A stretch of DNA of 8,354 nucleotides from JACQFK01 sp964604905 (GTDB lineage: Bacteria; Planctomycetota; MHYJ01; JACPRB01), in the NCBI GenBank assembly GCA_964604905.1, contig CAZSCC010000261.1:1-8354 (forward strand), written 5' to 3'. A model generated the notes under the pieces. That model made no database searches. It worked only from the letters and a program-made list of their open reading frames with translations, and was not told where the DNA came from. Position 1 is the first letter of the stretch; every line of letters begins with the position of its first letter. A program made the translations under genes and the position numbers. Below, one piece after another: positions 6,234-8,354 of the stretch.

Positions 6234-6392
6234 TCATGTCCTCCTGAAACGCGCGGGAACCAGTCCCGCAAGCTGACTGACGGACAACCGTCGCGTGAGG
6301 ATCGTCGCGATCACGAACCACAGGATGCAGATCGCGCCCCATGCGAACCGGAAGATCCGTCGACGTATGATGATCGCCTTGCGAGAGGCCAT
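6234..6392 (-). CDS. 52-aa single-span membrane protein
   Basis: A small gene: ATG 6392, 52 codons, TGA at 6236-6234. It has an excellent ribosome site, AGGAGG four bases before the ATG, and this site overlaps the TAG of the preceding 117-aa gene. The N-terminus MASRKAIIIRRRIFR is strongly basic. It is followed by a hydrophobic stretch FAWGAICILWFVIATIL (16-32), then TRRLSVSQ and a short tail, consistent with one transmembrane helix whose basic N-terminus stays in the cytoplasm. Its stop codon is immediately followed by the ATG of the OB-fold-like gene, so the three genes are tightly linked. The function is unknown; a membrane anchor or regulator for neighbouring proteins is conceivable. Confidence 0.75.
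   Translation of the reverse strand: MASRKAIIIRRRIFRFAWGAICILWFVIATILTRRLSVSQLAGLVPARFRRT
6253..6269 (-). promoter_or_regulatory. Stem-loop before OB-fold-like gene
   Basis: GCGGGA pairs with TCCCGC (6 bp) around a 5-nt loop. It lies inside the 3' end of the 52-aa gene and ends 19 nt before the ATG of the 163-aa gene, just upstream of its AGGAGG site. The position matches the other stem-loops although it is within coding sequence here. Confidence 0.4.
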
Positions 6393-7117
6393 ACGACCTC
6401 CTCTAGCCGGCGCGACGAAGGGAGTGGAGAGGGACGTACTTCGGCGGGACGTAGGGGGTGCTGGTCAGCCACTTCGGGTTCACCATCGTGTCGAGGGTGC
6501 CCGGTTGGCGCCGGCGCTTGGCGTAGTCCCAGCCGAACTTGGAGCGGGCAACACAGCCCGATCTCAGGCAGTTGCTCCAGAGGACGACCCCCGCGCGGTT
6601 GGTGGAGGGCTTGATGACAGCCCACCATTTCCCGTTGTCGGCGGCGAGATGGACGTAGTCCTGTTCCTCGCCCCGGTAGTCGGACACTCCTTGAAACAAC
6701 CGGTCGTACATCCCCGAAAGAAAGTAGCGGAAGAATCGCCTGTAGACGTTGCGCATGGTCGCTCCCGATCGGAATAGACCGTCCCCCTGTCGGAGGGGAC
6801 GGTGGAATCGTAAAAACGAAACACACCGCCCCGGGACCCGACAGGATCCAGGAGCGAGGGACGGGGATCGCCTTCGAGGCGGCCAGGCGCTCGGCGTCTA
6901 CGGCGGCGGGGTTGCGGAGGCCCAGGTCGATCTCGAGCTGGATGAGTTCGTCGTACGCCACGGGCAGCGCGTTGATCCCATGGGTCTGCCACTGCACCAT
7001 GCGCAGGACCTGGAGGGCATCTTCGCGGTTCGTCCGGTGGCCCATCAGCTTCGGGAACTTCCTGACAGCCATCTCGATGAGGGGAACGGAGACGTACAGA
7101 CCGTTCTTGCTGAACAT
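6311..7117 (-). CDS. Unrecognised protein; only first ~100 residues of 268-aa frame look genuine
   Basis: ATG 7117 has a good AGGAG site (GGCAGGAGTCCAAAGC before the ATG). The first ~100 residues read as a normal protein: MFSKNGLYVSVPLIEMAVRK, then LMGHRTNREDALQVLRMVQW, AYDELIQLEIDLGLRNP and AERLAASKAIPVPRSW. No family is recognised. After about residue 100 (near 6818) the composition turns Pro/Arg/Ser/Gly rich and overlaps the 117-aa gene out of frame, typical of an antisense or out-of-frame shadow. No stop occurs in any minus-strand frame between roughly 6840 and 6757, so a single indel alone would not end this gene before the next start. The real 3' end may be lost by a base change, fused by frameshift, or truly overlapping. 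Trust the region 6818-7117 only. Confidence 0.6.
   Translation of the reverse strand: MFSKNGLYVSVPLIEMAVRKFPKLMGHRTNREDALQVLRMVQWQTHGINALPVAYDELIQLEIDLGLRNPAAVDAERLAASKAIPVPRSWILSGPGAVCFVFTIPPSPPTGGRSIPIGSDHAQRLQAILPLLSFGDVRPVVSRSVRLPGRGTGLRPSRRRQREMVGCHQALHQPRGGRPLEQLPEIGLCCPLQVRLGLRQAPAPTGHPRHDGEPEVADQHPLRPAEVRPSPLPSSRRLEEVVWPLARRSSYVDGSSGSHGARSASCGS
6403..6756 (-). CDS. Unrecognised 117-aa protein, Tyr/Trp rich
   Basis: No family recognised. The protein starts MRNVYRRFFRYFLSGMYDRLFQG, a basic amphipathic segment, followed by DYVHLAADNGKWWAVIKPS (33-51), a Cys pair CLRSGC (63-68) and an aromatic, proline-rich tail, TPYVPPKYVPLHSL. The ATG 6756 has GGGAG as a ribosome site, and a 9-bp stem-loop ends 21 nt upstream, the same layout as in the genes downstream. 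Its TAG overlaps the ribosome site of the 52-aa gene. A rival frame from the upstream gene (start 7117) runs right across it to 6311. That rival reading has an Arg/Pro/Ser/Gly-rich shadow-like composition here, so I favour this 117-aa product. Confidence 0.72.
   Translation of the reverse strand: MRNVYRRFFRYFLSGMYDRLFQGVSDYRGEEQDYVHLAADNGKWWAVIKPSTNRAGVVLWSNCLRSGCVARSKFGWDYAKRRRQPGTLDTMVNPKWLTSTPYVPPKYVPLHSLRRAG
6778..6803 (-). promoter_or_regulatory. 9-bp stem-loop before 117-aa gene
   Basis: ACCGTCCCC pairs perfectly with GGGGACGGT around an 8-nt loop on the minus strand. It ends 21 nt before ATG 6756. A T5 run lies upstream (6812-6816), on the wrong side for an intrinsic terminator. The stem falls inside the still-open frame that starts at 7117. 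Confidence 0.6.
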
Positions 7118-7155
7118 GCTTTGGACTCCTGCCCGTAGGGGCGATGTTTGGGCAC

Positions 7156-7179
7156 ACCGCCCCCCTGCTCAGGGGCGGT
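7156..7179 (-). promoter_or_regulatory. 8-bp stem-loop upstream of gene at 7117
   Basis: ACCGCCCC pairs with GGGGCGGT around an 8-nt loop. Just upstream on the minus strand is an AT-rich segment, GGTTTATTTTAACC, a rare AT patch in this window that could be part of a promoter, although I find no good -35 box. The stem ends 38 nt before ATG 7117. Confidence 0.5.
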
Positions 7180-7191
7180 TAAAATAAACCA

Positions 7192-7209
7192 CCCGCAAAG
7201 CAGTGCGGG
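7192..7209 (-). promoter_or_regulatory. 6-bp stem-loop after 160-aa gene
   Basis: CCCGCA pairs with TGCGGG around a 6-nt loop. On the minus strand a TTTATTTT segment begins a few bases after the stem, so this one could act as a weak terminator of the 160-aa gene. It is the only stem-loop here with T-rich sequence on the correct side. Confidence 0.4.
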
Positions 7210-7260
7210 AATCAGAGTCGGGGATGCCTTCTTGCTACTTGCCGGCGCTTGTCACTTCTC

Positions 7261-7743
7261 TCACGCGCACGCCTTCTCGTCCTCGCCTTTTGACGCGAAC
7301 GATTCCGCGATGCCGTGGAAGAAGACGAGGCGCCGCCGGAGGTCGTGGGACACGGCGATGTCGTGGTTCACCTGGGCCAGCGCCTCCTCGATCGCATCGA
7401 TGGCGAAGGCGACGCTGACGACCGCCAGACCCTTCACCGGGACCACGATCTTTAGTTCGCCTATCAGGTGCTCCAGGTACGCGGAGTTCACCGGCAGGCA
7501 GACCAAACGCAAGTAGAGCCTGAGGGTTCCGTGCTCGTCACGCCTGACGTAGAACCAGTCCCAGCCACGCTTGTCCGGCTTGATCTCCTTCAGGAGGAGC
7601 GAAGCCAGGTCGTGGCGCTCGCGGCCGATCTCGACCTCGAGATCTCTGCGGACTGCGGGATCGGTCTCCTGGGCCTGACGGGTGCGCAGATCGACGACGC
7701 GACCCACGCGGCACGCGATCATGTGCTCGGCAATGAAGTTCAT
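7261..7743 (-). CDS. Unrecognised 160-aa soluble protein
   Basis: No family recognised. The protein reads MNFIAEHMIACRVGRVVDLR, then a charged helical segment (ETDPAVRRDLEVEIGRERHDLASLLLKE), a strand-rich middle (WDWFYVRRDEHGTLRLYLRLVCLP, LIGELKIVVPVKGLAVVSVAF) and a helical end, DAIEEALAQVNHD, with the tail ASKGEDEKACA. No signal peptide or membrane span is convincing. The open frame extends upstream to 7863, but that part overlaps the 82-aa gene in another frame and looks non-coding. ATG 7743 is chosen because AAGGAAC lies seven bases before it and it falls 34 bp after the previous stop. The preceding gap is AT-rich with a weak GAATT/AATTC inverted repeat. Confidence 0.75.
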   Translation of the reverse strand: MNFIAEHMIACRVGRVVDLRTRQAQETDPAVRRDLEVEIGRERHDLASLLLKEIKPDKRGWDWFYVRRDEHGTLRLYLRLVCLPVNSAYLEHLIGELKIVVPVKGLAVVSVAFAIDAIEEALAQVNHDIAVSHDLRRRLVFFHGIAESFASKGEDEKACA

Positions 7744-7777
7744 GGCGCGTTCCTTGAATTTGAATTGAAAGGGGAAT

Positions 7778-8026
7778 TCATGCGGCACGCCGGAAGGCGG
7801 GGTCCTGCAAGGTCTGGAGCTTGAGGCGGTACCCCCGGATGCTCTCGCGGCTGCGCCGCGCAAGCTCGGTGAAGCCCATCGCCTCGTACTCCTGGGCCTG
7901 GCGGTCCCACTTCCGGATCTTCTCCTGAAGAAGCTGCACTTCGGTCTTCGGTTCGCTGGCGCACGACACCTCGTCGCCCGGCGGCCCGAATAGGATGCGC
8001 AGTATCCATCTTGAGAACTGTCTCAT
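7778..8026 (-). CDS. Unrecognised 82-aa protein with coiled-coil segment
   Basis: A small protein beginning MRQFSRWILRILFGPPGDE, a basic-hydrophobic N-terminus that could associate with membrane, followed by a long charged helix, EPKTEVQLLQEKIRKWDRQAQEYEAMG and then ELARRSRESIRGYRLKLQTL. The heptad-like spacing suggests a coiled coil. The ATG 8026 has a modest AAGG site five bases upstream. A competing frame (ATG 8153, 137 codons) overlaps it almost completely but is Pro/Arg/Gly rich and reads like a shadow. This is the first credible minus-strand gene after the right-edge non-coding region. The function is unknown. Confidence 0.65.
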   Translation of the reverse strand: MRQFSRWILRILFGPPGDEVSCASEPKTEVQLLQEKIRKWDRQAQEYEAMGFTELARRSRESIRGYRLKLQTLQDPAFRRAA

Positions 8027-8059
8027 GGCGGCCTTGTGGGTCGGGACGACGGCTATCCT

Positions 8060-8122
8060 CTAAGGAGCCGGCGTCGGACATGCCAGACTGCACGCGAACA
8101 ACAAACATGGAATCGTCGGCAC
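8060..8122 (-). CDS. Possible 20-aa leader peptide
   Basis: The strongest Shine-Dalgarno sequence in the window, AAGGAGG at 8132-8126, lies 3 nt before GTG 8122. That GTG opens a 20-codon frame containing CLLFACSLAC and ending at TAG 8062-8060, 33 bp before the 82-aa gene. The spacing is short and the peptide lacks basic residues, so a chance frame is quite possible. The LFAC segment resembles a lipobox but lacks the usual charged start. Confidence 0.2.
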   Translation of the reverse strand: MPTIPCLLFACSLACPTPAP

Positions 8123-8150
8123 GCACCTCCTTGCCCCGAGGGGAAAATGG

Positions 8151-8172
8151 CATCGTCCAAAAGGGGACGATG
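8151..8172 (-). promoter_or_regulatory. 8-bp stem-loop in right-edge leader
   Basis: CATCGTCC pairs perfectly with GGACGATG around a 6-nt loop. A short CCCC-TC-GGGG repeat follows on the minus strand at 8143-8134 and then the AAGGAGG sequence. Together they look like a structured 5' leader of the minus-strand transcript. Confidence 0.5.
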
Positions 8173-8192
8173 CGGACTTGATCTATCCGCAG

Positions 8193-8221
8193 CGCCCCTC
8201 CGGTCTTGCCGGGAAGGAGCG
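8193..8221 (-). promoter_or_regulatory. Bulged stem-loop, better paired on minus strand
   Basis: On the minus strand CGCTCCT-(TC)-CCGG pairs with CCGG-AGGGGCG around CAAGA: 11 pairs with a two-base bulge, including one G-U pair. On the plus strand that pair becomes an A-C mismatch, so the structure favours minus-strand RNA. Confidence 0.4.
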
Positions 8222-8227
8222 GTCGAC

Positions 8228-8288
8228 AAAGGGAAAAAGGGATGTTCGCTCGGGCGTCTCGGAGGATCGCCCGAAAGGGAAAAAGGGA
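8228..8288. repeat. 15-bp direct repeat AAAGGGAAAAAGGGA, two copies flanking a stem-loop
   Basis: Exact copies at 8228-8242 and 8274-8288 (46-bp period). Between them, TCGGGCG (8250-8256) and CGCCCGA (8268-8274) can form a 7-bp stem around 11 nt. The purine-rich plus strand continues to about 8300. This differs from the GC-rich composition elsewhere. Possible binding sites for a regulator or replication protein. Confidence 0.6.
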
Positions 8289-8306
8289 AAGGGATTGGAA
8301 GTTTTC

Positions 8307-8354
8307 ATGAGCCCGATTGCCAAAGAGCTCGCCCGTCCCTCCCCGACCCGAAGG
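8307..8354 (+). CDS. Possible start of divergent plus-strand gene
   Basis: ATG 8307 opens a frame of 16 codons to the right edge (MSPIAKELARPSPTRR) without a stop. A GGAAG site lies five bases upstream. If real, 8027-8306 would be a divergent intergenic region with the direct repeats next to the start. Only 16 codons are visible, so the evidence is slight. On the opposite strand an ATG at 8308 opens a 41-codon Pro/Phe-rich frame that I consider non-coding. Confidence 0.3.
   Translation, partial: MSPIAKELARPSPTRR

Noticed and set aside
5730..6614. 294-codon plus-strand frame
   Set aside because: Spans several minus-strand genes and gaps and ends in Ser/Arg/Gly-rich sequence; a shadow.
7740..8153. 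137-codon minus frame overlapping the 82-aa gene
   Set aside because: Pro/Arg/Gly-rich product. The 82-aa frame gives a coherent coiled-coil pattern and stops before the 160-aa gene's ribosome site.
7192..8288. CRISPR array or tandem repeat array suggested by repeated stems and the direct repeat
   Set aside because: Stem sequences differ, and only one 15-bp repeat pair exists; there are no regular repeats and spacers.
8183..8308. 41-codon minus frame rich in Pro and Phe starting at 8308
   Set aside because: It translates the purine/pyrimidine-biased direct repeats, lacks a convincing ribosome site and looks non-coding.

Overview
This is a GC-rich bacterial segment in which almost every credible gene lies on the minus strand, so transcription runs from right to left. 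Nothing in it fixes a species. The base composition, the VapC type and the gene set would suit a soil, sediment or groundwater bacterium. The gene content looks like an accessory element (integrated element, large plasmid or phage relative) rather than core chromosome: a divergent sliding-clamp-like protein, an OB-fold-like protein, a lone NPPY methyltransferase, an SF2 helicase, a toxin-antitoxin pair and many small unrecognised genes. No integrase, transposase, structural phage gene, tRNA, rRNA or CRISPR array was seen.

Layout in order of transcription, right to left. (1) 8354-8027: a mostly non-coding right edge with a 15-bp direct repeat, three stem-loops, and possibly the first codons of a divergent plus-strand gene. 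(2) 8026-6234: small unrecognised genes, namely an 82-aa coiled-coil-like protein, a 160-aa protein, a protein starting at 7117 whose frame never closes properly, a 117-aa protein and a 52-aa single-span membrane protein. (3) 6233-4018: an OB-fold-like 163-aa protein, a 426-aa protein with a sliding-clamp-like N-terminus, and a 100-aa protein with a histidine cluster. The first two appear to share a small C-terminal module. (4) 3951-3296: a vapBC-type toxin-antitoxin cassette with its own promoter and a palindromic candidate operator. (5) 3223-1: a DUF6094-type adenine methyltransferase, a 187-aa protein translationally coupled to it, and a zinc-finger-bearing SF2 helicase that runs off the left edge.

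The most unusual feature is a set of stem-loops of different sequence placed in the gaps between minus-strand genes. Seven are upstream of a gene; in six of these the stem ends 12-25 nt before the start codon, and in the seventh 38 nt before. Their stems are largely perfect, they lack the T-tract of a normal terminator, and one has a C(UUCG)G loop on the minus strand. They look like a shared mRNA-level control or processing element. Functionally, the OB-fold and clamp-like proteins with the helicase and methyltransferase suggest a DNA replication, repair or modification module. A methyltransferase-unknown-helicase operon is also compatible with a defence role, but this is inference.
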